26,189 nucleotides of DNA, taken from contig JAJZMO010000049.1 in NCBI GenBank assembly GCA_021798235.1, positions 1-26,189 of the forward strand, read 5' to 3'. Positions 7,370 through 17,270 of this stretch are shown piece by piece. How positions within the stretch are numbered: position 1 is the first letter of the stretch; each line of letters opens with the position of its first letter. The DNA comes from Acidobacteriota bacterium (lineage in GTDB: Bacteria > Acidobacteriota > Terriglobia > Terriglobales > Acidobacteriaceae). A program made the translations under genes and the position numbers. The notes beneath the pieces were generated by a model that saw nothing but the letters and a program-made list of their open reading frames with translations, did no database searches and had not been told where the DNA came from.

Positions 7370-8905
7370 TTACTGCCTTCCTTTCAGGATGTTTGCCTGC
7401 GCCGGAAGGCTGCGGCCGTGAATCTGGGCAACCGGTTGTGTCATAGGAGGATTGGCGAGGGGGCGAACACCGTCTTCGATGCCGCGGATCCAGAAGGGCG
7501 AAGCGACGCCCATGACGACCATGAGCAGCACCATGGGCCAGAGGGTGACGAACTCGCGGAAGTTGACGTCAGCGGTGGGCCTGTTTTCGACCAGGGAGGA
7601 TGGTGGGCCGTAGAAGACGCGCTGGATGAACCAGAGCATGTAGGAGGCGCTGAGGATGACGCCGAGAGTGGCGGCGACGACCCATCCGTGATGGCCAACG
7701 AAGCTGCCGCTAAGGACCAGGAACTCGCCGACAAAGCCGTTGAGGATGGGCAGGCCGATGAGCGAGAGCGTGGTGATGACGTAGAGGGTGGCCATGTGCG
7801 GCAGGCGTTTGGAGAGGCCGCCGTACTCGGAGATTTCGAAGGTGCCGTAGCGCTCGTAAAGGATGCCGAGCAGGACGAGCAGCGCGCCACCGGAGACGCC
7901 TTCATTGATGATCTGATAGACGGCGCCATCGAGGCCGGTAATGGAGAAGCAGAAGATGCCGAGCGTGCAGAAGCTGAGCTGGCTGAGGATGGAGTAGGCG
8001 ACCAGGCGCTTCATATCGCGCTGTACGAGGGCGACGAGCGCGCCATAGATGAGGCCGATGACGGCAAGGGCGATCATCCAGGGGGCGAATTCGCGAGCCT
8101 GCTGAGGGAAGAGGCCGAGGTTGAAGCGAATGAGTGAGTAAAGGCCGAGCTTGCCGGCGATCACCATCGACATGGCTGTGGGGGCTTCAGTAAGACCGTC
8201 TGCGAGCCAGCCGTGCAGCGGGAAGACCGGGACTTTGACGGCGAAGGCTACGAGGAAGACCAGAGCGGCCCAGAAGAGTGCCTGTGGTCCGAGGCCGCCG
8301 GCGGCAATGGCGCTCTGCAACTGGGTGAACTCGAAGGTGCCTGTTTCAGCATAGAGCCAGAGGATGGCGACGAGCAGCAGCGCAGAGGGAATAAAGGCAT
8401 AGAGGAAAAACTTGACGGCTGCCTGCGGTCCGCGGGTGCGGCCGAACATGGCGATGAGGATGGCCATGGGGACAAGCGTGAGTTCCCAGAAGGCGTAGTA
8501 GAGGAAGAGGTCGAGCGAGACGAAGACGCCGAGCATGGCGGTCTGCTGGATCAGAAATAGGAAGTAGAACTCCTTGGTGCGATTCTCGATGGCCTTCCAG
8601 GAGACGAGGACGCCGATGGGCGCGAGGAAGCCGGTGAGAACGACGAGCCACATGGAGAGTCCGTCGATGCCGAGGTGATAACGGATGGCAGGGTGGGCGA
8701 TCCAGGGCGCGTTGATGACGAACTGGAAGCCTGAGTGTCCGTATTCAAAATGCGCCGGCAGGTGCAGCGTAAGGACAAAGGTGGCGAGCGTGACCAGGAG
8801 GGCCCACCACTGGATGATGCGGCCGCGCCGGGGCAGCAGGGCAAGGATAATCGCTCCTGCGAGGGGCAGGAAGGTTATCAGCGATAAGATTGATCCGTTC
8901 AGCAC
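7370..8905 (-). CDS. nuoM: Complex I subunit NuoM
   Basis: Second of the three large antiporter-like proton-channel subunits; 511 residues. Essential residues are visible: E141 (FWELTLVPMAIL), K224 (AFAVKVPVFPLHGWLADGLTEAP) and K252 in the following helix (VIAGKLG). It starts with GTG at 8903-8905, preceded by AGAGGAAAGG. A 186-base gap with a hairpin separates it from nuoL, the largest spacing in the operon, whereas the next gene, nuoN, is only three bases away. Confidence 0.96.
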   Translation of the reverse strand: MLNGSILSLITFLPLAGAIILALLPRRGRIIQWWALLVTLATFVLTLHLPAHFEYGHSGFQFVINAPWIAHPAIRYHLGIDGLSMWLVVLTGFLAPIGVLVSWKAIENRTKEFYFLFLIQQTAMLGVFVSLDLFLYYAFWELTLVPMAILIAMFGRTRGPQAAVKFFLYAFIPSALLLVAILWLYAETGTFEFTQLQSAIAAGGLGPQALFWAALVFLVAFAVKVPVFPLHGWLADGLTEAPTAMSMVIAGKLGLYSLIRFNLGLFPQQAREFAPWMIALAVIGLIYGALVALVQRDMKRLVAYSILSQLSFCTLGIFCFSITGLDGAVYQIINEGVSGGALLVLLGILYERYGTFEISEYGGLSKRLPHMATLYVITTLSLIGLPILNGFVGEFLVLSGSFVGHHGWVVAATLGVILSASYMLWFIQRVFYGPPSSLVENRPTADVNFREFVTLWPMVLLMVVMGVASPFWIRGIEDGVRPLANPPMTQPVAQIHGRSLPAQANILKGRQ

Positions 8906-9061
8906 GAAGCCTTTCCTCTATGCATGCCAACTGGCTGCGAAAAATGCGCCGGAATCACCGGGATGCCGGTCGACGCAACAGGCCGATGGGAGCATCCAGG
9001 AGTAAAGCGCGAAACCAAAACCAATCCAAAAGCCGACATGATCACGATCCAAGAGTGCTTG

Positions 9062-9090
9062 CAGTCCGCGAAACTGCCGGCCGCGGACTG
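9062..9090 (-). repeat. Hairpin in the nuoL-nuoM spacer
   Basis: Perfect 9-base arms CAGTCCGCG (9062-9070) and CGCGGACTG (9082-9090) with an 11-base loop, immediately after the nuoL stop on the minus strand. No U-tract follows, so it looks more like an mRNA processing or stabilising element than a strong terminator. The rest of the 186-base spacer (8906-9091) holds no credible gene. Confidence 0.6.
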
Positions 9091-9091
9091 A

Positions 9092-11092
9092 TTAGTGAAG
9101 CATGAAGCTGCCCGTGAACACGAAGTAGGTCACGACCAGCACCAACATGGCTCCAAATGCCAGCCAACCGGCATAGGAGCGGATATTTCCAGACTGAATA
9201 CGGGCTACGAGCGAGCCGAAGCCCTGAGCTGTAGCACCGGCTGTGAACCCGGCGCCGTCAATGACGCCGCGATCAATTAGAAAATTGAGCACGAAGCGGG
9301 AGAAGAAGAGCACGGGTGCTGCAATGACGGCGCCGTAGAACTCGTCGACCCAGTACTTGTTGAAGAGCATGCGGTACACGCCGCGGAATTTTTGAGCAAG
9401 CAACTCGGGCAGTTCAGGCCTGGCGTAGTACATGAGGTGCGCGATGTACCAGCCGCCGGCGGCCGTCAGCGTGGAGACGATGGCGAGGATCAACTGCAGA
9501 TGATCACTGCCGGCTCCAGCCGGGGCGTGAATCACGTTTGGATTCATGGAGAGGCCTGCGGTGTTGAAGACGGGAGCGAGGAAGCGGGTGAACCACTCGT
9601 TGCCGCCGAGTCCTGCCGGCCAGCCCATCCAGCCGCCGATGACGGAGAGGATGGCAAGAATGATGAGCGGGATGAGCATGACCCAGGGGCTCTCATGGAT
9701 GCCGTGACCGTGGCCATGCTCCTTCGCGTGGGCCATGATTTCCGAGTCCGCGGTGCGGTCCTTGCCGAAGAAGGTCATGTACCAGAGGCGGAACATGTAG
9801 AAGGCGGTGAGGCCGGCGGTGAAGAGGCCTACGAACCAAAGGATTTTGCCTCCGGGGGAGATGAAAGCTTCGTAGAGGATTTCGTCCTTGCTGACGAAGC
9901 CGGAGAGCGGTGGGAAGCCGGAGATGGCGAAGACCGCTGCGGTCATGGTCCAGAAGGTAATGGGGATTTTCTTGCGGAGACCGCCCATGTAGCGCATGTC
10001 CTGTTCACCGGAGAGCGCATGGATCACAGAGCCGGCAGCGAGGAAGAGCAGCGCCTTGAAGAAGGCGTGGGAAACGAGATGGAAGACGCCCGCGCCGTAG
10101 GCAGCGACTCCGCAGCCGAGGAACATGTAGCCGAGCTGGGAGACGGTGGAGTAGGCGAGGACGCGCTTGATGTCATTCTGGGCGACGGCCATGGTGGCGG
10201 CGAAAAATGCCGTTGCGGTGCCGATGACGGCGACGAGTCCCAGGGCCAGAGCGGAGCGGTCAAAGATGACGTGCGCGCGGGCGACCATGTAGACGCCAGC
10301 GGTGACCATGGTGGCGGCGTGGATGAGAGCCGAAACCGGGGTGGGGCCTTCCATGGCGTCAGGGAGCCAGACGTAGAGGGGAATCTGTGCGGACTTGCCG
10401 GTGGCGCCGAGCAGGAGCAGCAGGCCGATGGCGGTGAGGAATCCGCCCTGCCATGCGGGGTGCGCGATGATCTGCGCGAAGACCTGGGTGTAGTCGAGGG
10501 TTCCGAAATGCTGGACCATCAGGAACATGGCCAGGAGGAATCCGAAGTCGCCAACGCGGTTATAGATGAAGGCTTTTTTGCCTGCGTCGGCGGCGGAGGT
10601 CTTGAGGACATAGAAGCCGATGAGCAGGTAAGAGGCGAGGCCTACGCCTTCCCAGCCGATGAAGAGCAGCAGGAAATTGTTGGCGAGGACCAGCGTGAGC
10701 ATGAAGAACATGAAGAGATTGAGATAGGCGAAGTAGCGCCAGTAGCCGTCTTCATGAGCCATGTAGCCGATGGAGTAGACGTGAATGAGGAAGCCTACGC
10801 CGGTGATGACACAGAGCATGACCATGGTGAGCTGGTCGAGCTGGAAGGTGAAGCCGGCATGGAATGGGCCGGCGGAGATCCAGGTAGCGACGCGCTCGAC
10901 GTGGGGCAGGGTAAGCGAGCTGAAACGGGCGACGATGGTCGCGACCTGAATCAGCGGGATGGCGGTGGCGATGATGGCGACCGCGGTCACCAGAGCCTTA
11001 GGCAGACGGCGGCCGAACAGGCCGTTCACCAGGAATCCGGCAAGGGGCAGAATGGGCAGCAGCCAAAGGTGCAGATTGGGGATTCCGTTCAT
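9092..11092 (-). CDS. nuoL: Complex I subunit NuoL
   Basis: The distal antiporter-like subunit, whose long C-terminal lateral helix runs along the membrane arm. At 666 residues it is of normal length. E148 ([17 protein letters not shown]) and K233 ([20 protein letters not shown]) are the conserved pump residues. The histidine-rich stretch [14 protein letters not shown] is an unusual hydrophilic loop near the C-terminal third. Its ATG overlaps the nuoK stop by four bases (ATGA), which implies coupled translation. Confidence 0.97.
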   Translation of the reverse strand: MNGIPNLHLWLLPILPLAGFLVNGLFGRRLPKALVTAVAIIATAIPLIQVATIVARFSSLTLPHVERVATWISAGPFHAGFTFQLDQLTMVMLCVITGVGFLIHVYSIGYMAHEDGYWRYFAYLNLFMFFMLTLVLANNFLLLFIGWEGVGLASYLLIGFYVLKTSAADAGKKAFIYNRVGDFGFLLAMFLMVQHFGTLDYTQVFAQIIAHPAWQGGFLTAIGLLLLLGATGKSAQIPLYVWLPDAMEGPTPVSALIHAATMVTAGVYMVARAHVIFDRSALALGLVAVIGTATAFFAATMAVAQNDIKRVLAYSTVSQLGYMFLGCGVAAYGAGVFHLVSHAFFKALLFLAAGSVIHALSGEQDMRYMGGLRKKIPITFWTMTAAVFAISGFPPLSGFVSKDEILYEAFISPGGKILWFVGLFTAGLTAFYMFRLWYMTFFGKDRTADSEIMAHAKEHGHGHGIHESPWVMLIPLIILAILSVIGGWMGWPAGLGGNEWFTRFLAPVFNTAGLSMNPNVIHAPAGAGSDHLQLILAIVSTLTAAGGWYIAHLMYYARPELPELLAQKFRGVYRMLFNKYWVDEFYGAVIAAPVLFFSRFVLNFLIDRGVIDGAGFTAGATAQGFGSLVARIQSGNIRSYAGWLAFGAMLVLVVTYFVFTGSFMLH

Positions 11093-11403
11093 AGCTTCAT
11101 CAAGTCCACTTGGTCAACGTTAAGGGTCTTCCGTGTGCGGAAGAGCGCGATGATGATGGCCAGGCCGACAGCGGCTTCGGCGGCGGCGACGACCATTACG
11201 AAAAAGACGAAAATCTGCCCGCTGAACTGGTGGTTGATCTGGTTCCAGTAGTTGGCAAAAGCGACGAAGGAGAGATTGACGGCGTTGAGCATGAGCTCAA
11301 TCGACATGAAGATGGTGATGATGTTGCGCTTGATAAGGAACGCGCCCACGCCGATGGAGAAGAGGATGGCGCTGAGGATGAGGTAGTAGGAAACAGGTAC
11401 CAT
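11089..11403 (-). CDS. nuoK: Complex I subunit NuoK
   Basis: Small three-helix membrane subunit, 104 residues, homologous to MrpC/ND4L. Both membrane-buried glutamates of the family are in place: E36 ([18 protein letters not shown]) and E76 ([13 protein letters not shown]). The ATG at 11401-11403 follows the nuoJ stop by two bases and uses AAGGAG inside the end of nuoJ as its ribosome site. Confidence 0.97.
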   Translation of the reverse strand: MVPVSYYLILSAILFSIGVGAFLIKRNIITIFMSIELMLNAVNLSFVAFANYWNQINHQFSGQIFVFFVMVVAAAEAAVGLAIIIALFRTRKTLNVDQVDLMKL

Positions 11404-11405
11404 GC

Positions 11406-11939
11406 TTAGCGCTCCTTTCCCTGGTTTTTTGATTCGTCCTTGTGGGGTTCGTGGTGGCGGGCCAGCGCGACCGCGCCAAGGATGGCGATAAGGATGAGAA
11501 CCGAAGTGACTTCAAAAGGCAGCAGCAGGTCGCGGAAGAGGACGGAGCTTAACTGGCTGGTTGAAACCATGTCCGGGCCGAGCACCGCGAATCCGAGAGA
11601 CTTGCCGTTGGAGATGAAGATAAAAGTGAGCAGGGCAAAGAGCGCGGCGGCTCCGGGGAAGCCAAGAATGTAAGCAGCGCGGCTGCCATGCGTTCGCTCT
11701 TCACGCTGCGCGTTGAGCAGCATGATGACGAAGGTGAAGAGCACCATGATGGCGCCGGAGTAGACAATGACCTGCACCGCGGCCAGGAACTCCGCGCCGA
11801 GCAGCAGGTACAGCACCGCCAGCGACGTCATGACGACAATCAAAGAGAGGGCGCTGTTAATTGGGTGGCGCTGCAGCAGGAGGTTCAATGCTCCCGCCAC
11901 GCAAAAGCCACCGAATATGAAGAAGAGAACTAGATGCAT
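11406..11939 (-). CDS. nuoJ: Complex I subunit NuoJ
   Basis: Membrane subunit with five predicted helices, homologous to ND6; 177 residues. The conserved segment [20 protein letters not shown], containing the pi-bulge helix implicated in gating, lies near residues 47-66. The C-terminus is hydrophilic ([16 protein letters not shown]). The upstream spacer to nuoH is only 64 bases and shows no room for nuoI, which usually lies between nuoH and nuoJ. The ATG at 11937-11939 has a weak ribosome site. Confidence 0.95.
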   Translation of the reverse strand: MHLVLFFIFGGFCVAGALNLLLQRHPINSALSLIVVMTSLAVLYLLLGAEFLAAVQVIVYSGAIMVLFTFVIMLLNAQREERTHGSRAAYILGFPGAAALFALLTFIFISNGKSLGFAVLGPDMVSTSQLSSVLFRDLLLPFEVTSVLILIAILGAVALARHHEPHKDESKNQGKER

Positions 11940-12003
11940 GCTTGCGTCGCCTGAGGTAAAGAGAAAAAAGCGGAACGTTTCAGCAGCCGGAAATCATTGT
12001 AAT

Positions 12004-13053
12004 TCACAGCGGCCTCGTGAACCCTAGCCAGAGGCTGGTGACGACGATGTTGGCAATCGCCACAGGAAGCAGAACCTTCCAGCCAAAGCCCATGAGTTGA
12101 TCGTAGCGGAAGCGAGGCAGCGTGCCGCGCACCCAGATGTAAACGAAGAGGAAGAAGAAGACCTTTGCAACAAACCAGAAGACCGGAAGGATTGCGTCGA
12201 TGACCGGCCCAAAGGACGGGAAAAGATGACCGAAGGGGCTGGACCATCCGCCGAGGAAGAGCAGCGTGGCCACGCACGAGACGGTGATCATGTTTGCGTA
12301 CTCTGACATGAAGAACATGGCGAACTTCATGGAGCTGTACTCGGTGTGGTAGCCGGCGGTGAGTTCGCTCTCCGCTTCGGGAAGGTCGAAGGGAGTGCGG
12401 TTGGTTTCCGCGTAGGCTGCCGTGAGATAGACGAAGAAGGCGACGATCTGGAAGCCGCCGAAGATGTTCCAGCTGAGTGCGCCGTGGGTGGCCTGGACGT
12501 CGACGATGGTGCGCAGGTTGAGCGAACCGGCGCGGAGGACGACGCCGACGAGCGAGAGGCCGAGGGCGAGCTCGTAGCTGACAAGCTGCGCGCTGGAACG
12601 CAGGGCTCCGAGCAGCGAGTACTTGTTGTTGGAGGACCAGCCGGAGAGCGCGATGCCGTAAACGCCGACCGAAGTGACGGCGAGAATGACGAGCAGTCCG
12701 ATATTGACGTTGGCGATCTGGAAGAGATCGACGCCTTTGAATTTGATATCAGCGCCGAAGGGCACGACTGCGATGGAAGTGAGAGCGCAGGCGAGGGCGA
12801 TGACAGGCGCGAGGATGTAGAGCGGCTTGTAGACGGCCGTGGGCAACAGGTCTTCCTTGAGGAAGAGCTTGAGGCCGTCGGCGAGCGGCTGGAGCAGGCC
12901 GAAGGGGCCGACGCGGCTGGGTCCCCAGCGGTTCTGGATGCGTCCTACGACCTTGCGCTCGAGCAGCACCGTGTAGGCGACAGCCGTGAGCAGGATCACC
13001 AGCACCACGGCGATCTTGATGATGCTCAGAAGAAGAAACCACCAAAAATTCAC
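12004..13053 (-). CDS. nuoH: Complex I subunit NuoH
   Basis: The heel subunit of the membrane arm, which forms most of the quinone chamber; 349 residues. Two signature stretches are clear: ERKVVGRIQNRWGPSRVGPFG at 32-52 (key residues E32, R33, G37, R43, P45 and P50), and AETNRTPFDLPEAESEL plus the following GYHTEYSSMKFAMFF, the acidic loop facing quinone. Start is GTG at 13051-13053 with AGGAAGG ten bases before it. In its usual position right after nuoG; however, no nuoI follows. Confidence 0.97.
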   Translation of the reverse strand: MNFWWFLLLSIIKIAVVLVILLTAVAYTVLLERKVVGRIQNRWGPSRVGPFGLLQPLADGLKLFLKEDLLPTAVYKPLYILAPVIALACALTSIAVVPFGADIKFKGVDLFQIANVNIGLLVILAVTSVGVYGIALSGWSSNNKYSLLGALRSSAQLVSYELALGLSLVGVVLRAGSLNLRTIVDVQATHGALSWNIFGGFQIVAFFVYLTAAYAETNRTPFDLPEAESELTAGYHTEYSSMKFAMFFMSEYANMITVSCVATLLFLGGWSSPFGHLFPSFGPVIDAILPVFWFVAKVFFFLFVYIWVRGTLPRFRYDQLMGFGWKVLLPVAIANIVVTSLWLGFTRPL

Positions 13054-13075
13054 GTCGTTCAGGCCTTCCTAATCA

Positions 13076-15421
13076 TTAGTCAGCGGCTGTTTCTGCCGGG
13101 CTTTGCTTTCTGGACTCCATCACTGAGTGCAGCATCTGGCTGTACTCGCCAAGCGTGCCGGAGGTAAAGAGAGTGTCATTGGAGGGCAGGACCAGGTCGC
13201 GGCGCGTTGCGCCGGTCTGGATCTGCACAAGGTCAGACTTGAGATGCTCGTCGTTGCCGGCCATGAGGTCGAGGCGTGGGAGGTCATAGGCAGGGACGAG
13301 GCGCTGGATTTCGTCGAAGATGGCGAATGGATCGAAGGGGCTCGCTTTGAGCTCCAACTGATGCGCGGTGAGCCAGACAGCGTGGCGATCGGCTTCGCCG
13401 GACTGTGTGCCGCGGGATTGGCCGAAGTCGGCGAGCAGGCCCTTGCCGAAGGGGACGAGCGACTTGATGTCATGGCCCATGTGACCGGCGAGGCGGACGA
13501 TGAGATCGAAGTCGGAGCGGACGCCGGCCTTGTCGCCGGCCTTCTTGACGAGCTGGAGATCGCCGTAGGTATTGGTGGCGGTGCCGGCCTTCTCGTAGAG
13601 ATTGGCAGCCGGGAGGATCACGTCAGCGAGCTTCGCGGTCTCAGTGAGGAACATGTCCTGCACGATGAGGAAAGTGTTCTTGAGAGCCGCGGGATCGACG
13701 CCGTAACGCTTGACGGGGTCTGCGCTGGCGACATAGAGGGCGGCGAGTTCGCCACGCCCGGCTGCGTCGAACATCTGGACCATGTCCATGCCGGCGGTCT
13801 GGGGCAGGGCAGCGCCGTATTCCTGCACGAAGCTGCCGGCGCCGGTGACGGGAACGTAGCCGGGGAGCAGGTCGGGCAGCAGGCCCATGTCTGACGCGCC
13901 GCGCGAGTTTGCGTAATCGCCGAGACAGGCGAACTTTACGTTCGGGAAGCCCGCGCCGAAGGCGATGAGGGCTTCGATGTCGCGGCCACGGTACTCGGAG
14001 CCGAAGGCGATGACGATGGACTCTTCCTTGCGGAGGGCCTCGCGGAAGCCAGCAGCGTTGGCATTGCCTTCGAAGGTTTTTTCATTGCCGGCAAGGAAGG
14101 CGATGAGCGCACCGTAGTTTTCCTGCTGAATCTTGAGGAATCCGGTGGCCTGGCGGCGCAGCTTGATGTCCTGATGGTTGGCGGCGTAGAGGCGCGCCTG
14201 ATTATTACGGACATTGTTACGAATCTGCCAGGCGAGGAGCGGATGCTGCTCGGTGGGGTCGCTGCCGAGGACGAGAATGGCCTTTGCATCGGCGAAGTCG
14301 CGGATGGAGGCTTCCTTTTGCCCCTTTGCCTTGAGAGCGGCGAGGAAGCTGGGATAGTCCGCGGTGCGGTGGTGATCGATGTTGTTGGTGCCGAGGACGG
14401 TGCGGGCAAACTTCTGGAGGAGGTAGGCTTCCTCGTTGGTGATGCGGGTGGAACCGATCACGCCGATGGATTTGCCACCGCGGGTGTCACGAATTTCACG
14501 AAGCTGTTTGCCGGCAAAGTCGAGGGCTTCGTCCCAGGTGGCGGGCTTGAACTGGCCGTCAGGCTGCTTGAGCAGGGGCTGGGTGATGCGGTCTTCGCGG
14601 CTGGCGAAGTCGAATGCATAACGGCCCTTGATGCAGAGGAAGTCGTTGTTGAAGCCGCTCTTGTCGCGGTTGTCGCCACGGACGATTTCCATTCCGTCGT
14701 CTGCGCGGCGGACGCCGAGGGTGGTCTTGCAGCCGTCAGCGCAGTGGGTGCAGACGGTGGAGACATGGCTCATTTCCCAGGGGCGGGTCTTGTAGCGGTA
14801 GGTGCCGGAGGTGAGCGCGCCGACGGGGCAGATGTCGATGCACATGCCGCACTCTTCGCACTCGAGGTGATCCTGCTTGTTGGGGGCGATGACGGCGCCG
14901 GAGCCGCGATTCTGGATGCCGAGCGCCCAGACGTCCATGCCTTCGCCGCAGACGCGCACGCAGCGGTAGCAGAGGATGCAGCGCGGGCGGTCAAAGTAGA
15001 CGACGGGCGACCACTGCTGCTCTTCGCGGTGGTTCTTGATTTCGACGAACTGCGACTGGTGCGCGCCGTACTTGAAGGTCATGTCCTGCAGCTCGCACTC
15101 GCCGCCGGCGTCACAGACGGGGCAGTCGAGGGGGTGGTTGCCGAGGAGCAGCTCGATGGTGGCCTTGCGGGCCTGAGCAATTTCAGGGCTCTCAGTGGTG
15201 ACGACCATGCCGTCCGCGACGGGGGTGGTGCAGGCGGTCTGGAGCTTGGGCATTTTTTCTACGCGGACAACGCACATGCGGCAGGCGCCCTGCAGCGAGA
15301 GGCCGGGGTAGTAGCAGAACGCCGGGATCTCAATGCCGGCCTTGCGGCAGGCCTCAATGAGCAGCGTGCCCTTGGGGGCGGTGAGTTGCTTGCCATCGAC
15401 GGTAAAGGTTACGTCAGCCAT
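13076..15421 (-). CDS. nuoG: Complex I subunit NuoG with extra [4Fe-4S] motif
   Basis: Large Fe-S subunit of the peripheral arm, 781 residues. The N-terminus holds a [2Fe-2S] ferredoxin fold (C36, C47, C50, C64; N1b), then H96-C100-C103-C109 (N5). Cysteines C148, C151, C154 and C198 match N4. C158, C188, C191 and C194 complete a second ferredoxin-like [4Fe-4S] site (ECEECGMCIDICPVGAL) that E. coli and Thermus NuoG do not have. C224, C227, C231 and C263 match the optional N7 cluster. The remainder is a molybdopterin-oxidoreductase-like domain (from about 270) that in NuoG carries no active cofactor. The ATG at 15419-15421 has a weak ribosome site (GAGACAGGA) after the nuoF stop. Confidence 0.96.
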   Translation of the reverse strand: MADVTFTVDGKQLTAPKGTLLIEACRKAGIEIPAFCYYPGLSLQGACRMCVVRVEKMPKLQTACTTPVADGMVVTTESPEIAQARKATIELLLGNHPLDCPVCDAGGECELQDMTFKYGAHQSQFVEIKNHREEQQWSPVVYFDRPRCILCYRCVRVCGEGMDVWALGIQNRGSGAVIAPNKQDHLECEECGMCIDICPVGALTSGTYRYKTRPWEMSHVSTVCTHCADGCKTTLGVRRADDGMEIVRGDNRDKSGFNNDFLCIKGRYAFDFASREDRITQPLLKQPDGQFKPATWDEALDFAGKQLREIRDTRGGKSIGVIGSTRITNEEAYLLQKFARTVLGTNNIDHHRTADYPSFLAALKAKGQKEASIRDFADAKAILVLGSDPTEQHPLLAWQIRNNVRNNQARLYAANHQDIKLRRQATGFLKIQQENYGALIAFLAGNEKTFEGNANAAGFREALRKEESIVIAFGSEYRGRDIEALIAFGAGFPNVKFACLGDYANSRGASDMGLLPDLLPGYVPVTGAGSFVQEYGAALPQTAGMDMVQMFDAAGRGELAALYVASADPVKRYGVDPAALKNTFLIVQDMFLTETAKLADVILPAANLYEKAGTATNTYGDLQLVKKAGDKAGVRSDFDLIVRLAGHMGHDIKSLVPFGKGLLADFGQSRGTQSGEADRHAVWLTAHQLELKASPFDPFAIFDEIQRLVPAYDLPRLDLMAGNDEHLKSDLVQIQTGATRRDLVLPSNDTLFTSGTLGEYSQMLHSVMESRKQSPAETAAD

Positions 15422-15435
15422 TCCTGTCTCGTTTC

Positions 15436-16749
15436 TTAAACGGTTGCCAGTTCGTAGTCCGGGGCCGGGTGATAGGGGCAGCCCTTGCCGTTGAGGTGAT
15501 CTTCAAATTCTTTGCGGAACTTTTTGACGAAGGCCGCAGTCGGCATGGCCGCGGCGTCACCCAGTGGGCAAAAGGTGCGGCCCAGCATGTTGTCAGCAAT
15601 GTACTTGATCTGGTCGATATCCTTGTCGACGGCGCCGCCCATATGTAACCGCGTGAGTGACTTTTTGAGCCAGTCGGTGCCTTCGCGGCAAGGGATGCAC
15701 CAGCCACAGCTCTCATGCTGGTAGAACTTGATGGTGCGGAGGGCGAATTCGACCATGCAGACGGTTTCGTCGAGGACAACGACGCCGCCGGAACCAAGCA
15801 TGGAGCCGGCTTTGGCGACCTGGTCGAAGTCCATCCCGATGTCGATTTCCTCAGGCAGGAGGACAGGCGTGGAGGATCCGCCGGGGACGACGGCCTTGAG
15901 TTTTTTGCCGTTTGGGATGCCGCCGCCGACCTCGTAGATCATCTTCTTGAGGTTGTAGCCCATGGGCAACTCGTAGACGCCGGGCTTCTCAAGATGTCCG
16001 CTGAGGCAGAAGAGGCGCGTGCCGCCGTTGCGCTCGGTGCCGAGGGCAGCGTATTCCTTAGCGCCGATGCGGAAGATGTGCGGGACGGTGGCGATGGTTT
16101 CGGCGTTGTTGATGATGGTGGGTCCGCCGTAGAGGCCCGCGACGGCAGGGAAGGGCGGGCGAATGCGAGGCACGCCGCGCTTGCCTTCAAGGGATTCCAT
16201 GAGTGCGGACTCTTCGCCGACTTCGTAGGCCCCCGCGCCGGTCTGCACGACGATTTCGAAGTCGTGTTTAGTGCCGAAGATGCCCTTGCCGAGGAAGCCG
16301 CGCTGGTAGGCGTCGGCCACGGCTTTCTCCATGATCTCGATGAGGAAGCGATACTCGCCGCGGAGGTAGATGAAGCCCATCTTTGCGCCGACAGCGAGGC
16401 CGGCGATGAGCACGCCCTCGATGACGGAGTGGGGATCATGCTCGAAGATGAGGCGGTCCTTGCAGGTGCCGGGTTCGCTTTCGTCGCCGTTGACGAGGAT
16501 GTACTTGGGCTTGGCGGATTCCTTGGGCACGAAGGACCATTTCATGCCGGCGGGGAAGCCGGCGCCGCCGCGACCGCGGAGGCCGGAGGTCTTGACCTCG
16601 TTGATGATGGCGTCGGGTTCCATTTCGAAGCACTTCCGCACCGACTTGTAGCCATCGAGTTCGAGGTAACGGTCGATGTCGGCCGCTCCCTTGCCGAAGC
16701 GGAAGCTGATGACCGGAACAACGTCAGGATGAGTGGTCAAATATGCCAT
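15436..16749 (-). CDS. nuoF: Complex I subunit NuoF
   Basis: NADH-oxidising subunit with FMN and cluster N3; 437 residues. NADH/FMN-binding glycine loop GLRGRGGAGFPAGMKW at 56-71; second FMN segment GAGAYEVGEESAL at 171-183, with Val where many homologues have Cys (ICGEE). N3 ligands are C348, C351, C354 (SCGWCIPCREGT) and C394 (TFCPLGD). The ATG at 16747-16749 is two bases after the nuoE stop, as usual for this gene pair. Confidence 0.97.
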   Translation of the reverse strand: MAYLTTHPDVVPVISFRFGKGAADIDRYLELDGYKSVRKCFEMEPDAIINEVKTSGLRGRGGAGFPAGMKWSFVPKESAKPKYILVNGDESEPGTCKDRLIFEHDPHSVIEGVLIAGLAVGAKMGFIYLRGEYRFLIEIMEKAVADAYQRGFLGKGIFGTKHDFEIVVQTGAGAYEVGEESALMESLEGKRGVPRIRPPFPAVAGLYGGPTIINNAETIATVPHIFRIGAKEYAALGTERNGGTRLFCLSGHLEKPGVYELPMGYNLKKMIYEVGGGIPNGKKLKAVVPGGSSTPVLLPEEIDIGMDFDQVAKAGSMLGSGGVVVLDETVCMVEFALRTIKFYQHESCGWCIPCREGTDWLKKSLTRLHMGGAVDKDIDQIKYIADNMLGRTFCPLGDAAAMPTAAFVKKFRKEFEDHLNGKGCPYHPAPDYELATV

Positions 16750-16751
16750 GA

Positions 16752-17252
16752 CTACTTGCTCGCTTTCGCGCGGTACTGGTCGAGTACCTTGTCCATCGAT
16801 TCAGGGGTGAGGTTCTCGTGATAGTCGTAGTTGACCTGGACGGCCGGAGCCCAGGAGCAGGCGCCGATGCACTCGACTTCTTCGAGCGAGAAGAGCCCGT
16901 CGGGAGTGGTCTGCTTGTGGCCGATGCCGAGGCGCTGGCTGCAGTGGTGGAGGAGTTCGTTACCGCCGCGGAGCATGCAGGAGATATTGGTGCAGACCTG
17001 CACGTGGTATTTGCCCACGGGTTTGGTGCGCATCAGTGAATAGTAACTGACGACGTTACGAACATCGAGTTCGGTGATTCCGATGCGCTGGGCGACTTCG
17101 GCGACGACCGCATCGGAGATATAACCAATCTCATCCTGCGCGTAGAGCAGCATGGGGACCAGTGCTGAGCGCTTGACCGGGTAGAGGGTAACGAGCCGGT
17201 CAAAGCGCGCCGCCAGTTGGGGAGAGAAGATCGTCGTTTTTTCGGCTGCCAT
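16752..17252 (-). CDS. nuoE: Complex I subunit NuoE
   Basis: Thioredoxin-fold [2Fe-2S] subunit (cluster N1a) that works with NuoF; 166 residues. Ligands are C87 and C92 (VCTNISCMLRGG) and C128 and C132 (ECIGACSWAPAVQVN). The N-terminal helical region (RSALVPMLLYAQDEIGYIS) is typical. Start ATG at 17250-17252, with GAGGAG about ten bases before it. The small unknown gene ends 18 bases upstream. Confidence 0.97.
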   Translation of the reverse strand: MAAEKTTIFSPQLAARFDRLVTLYPVKRSALVPMLLYAQDEIGYISDAVVAEVAQRIGITELDVRNVVSYYSLMRTKPVGKYHVQVCTNISCMLRGGNELLHHCSQRLGIGHKQTTPDGLFSLEEVECIGACSWAPAVQVNYDYHENLTPESMDKVLDQYRAKASK

Positions 17253-17270
17253 TCGCCGCGTGCTCCTCAG

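Noticed and set aside
5729..8137. Long plus-strand frames opposite nuoN and nuoM (388 and 355 codons)
   Set aside because: Same antisense composition bias; nuoN and nuoM have conserved pump residues.
9712..9765. His-rich HGHGHG segment in NuoL as a metal-binding fusion
   Set aside because: It is a short hydrophilic loop within a normal-length NuoL; histidine-rich loops occur there by drift and no separate domain is present.
9392..11251. A 619-codon open frame on the plus strand opposite nuoL and nuoK
   Set aside because: Its translation is dominated by Gly, Glu, Asp and Val with no domain pattern, typical of the antisense frame of a GC-rich gene. The minus-strand frames are clear NuoL and NuoK.
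14174..15439. A 421-codon plus-strand frame opposite nuoG
   Set aside because: Low-complexity antisense shadow; the opposite strand has ordered Fe-S motifs of NuoG.
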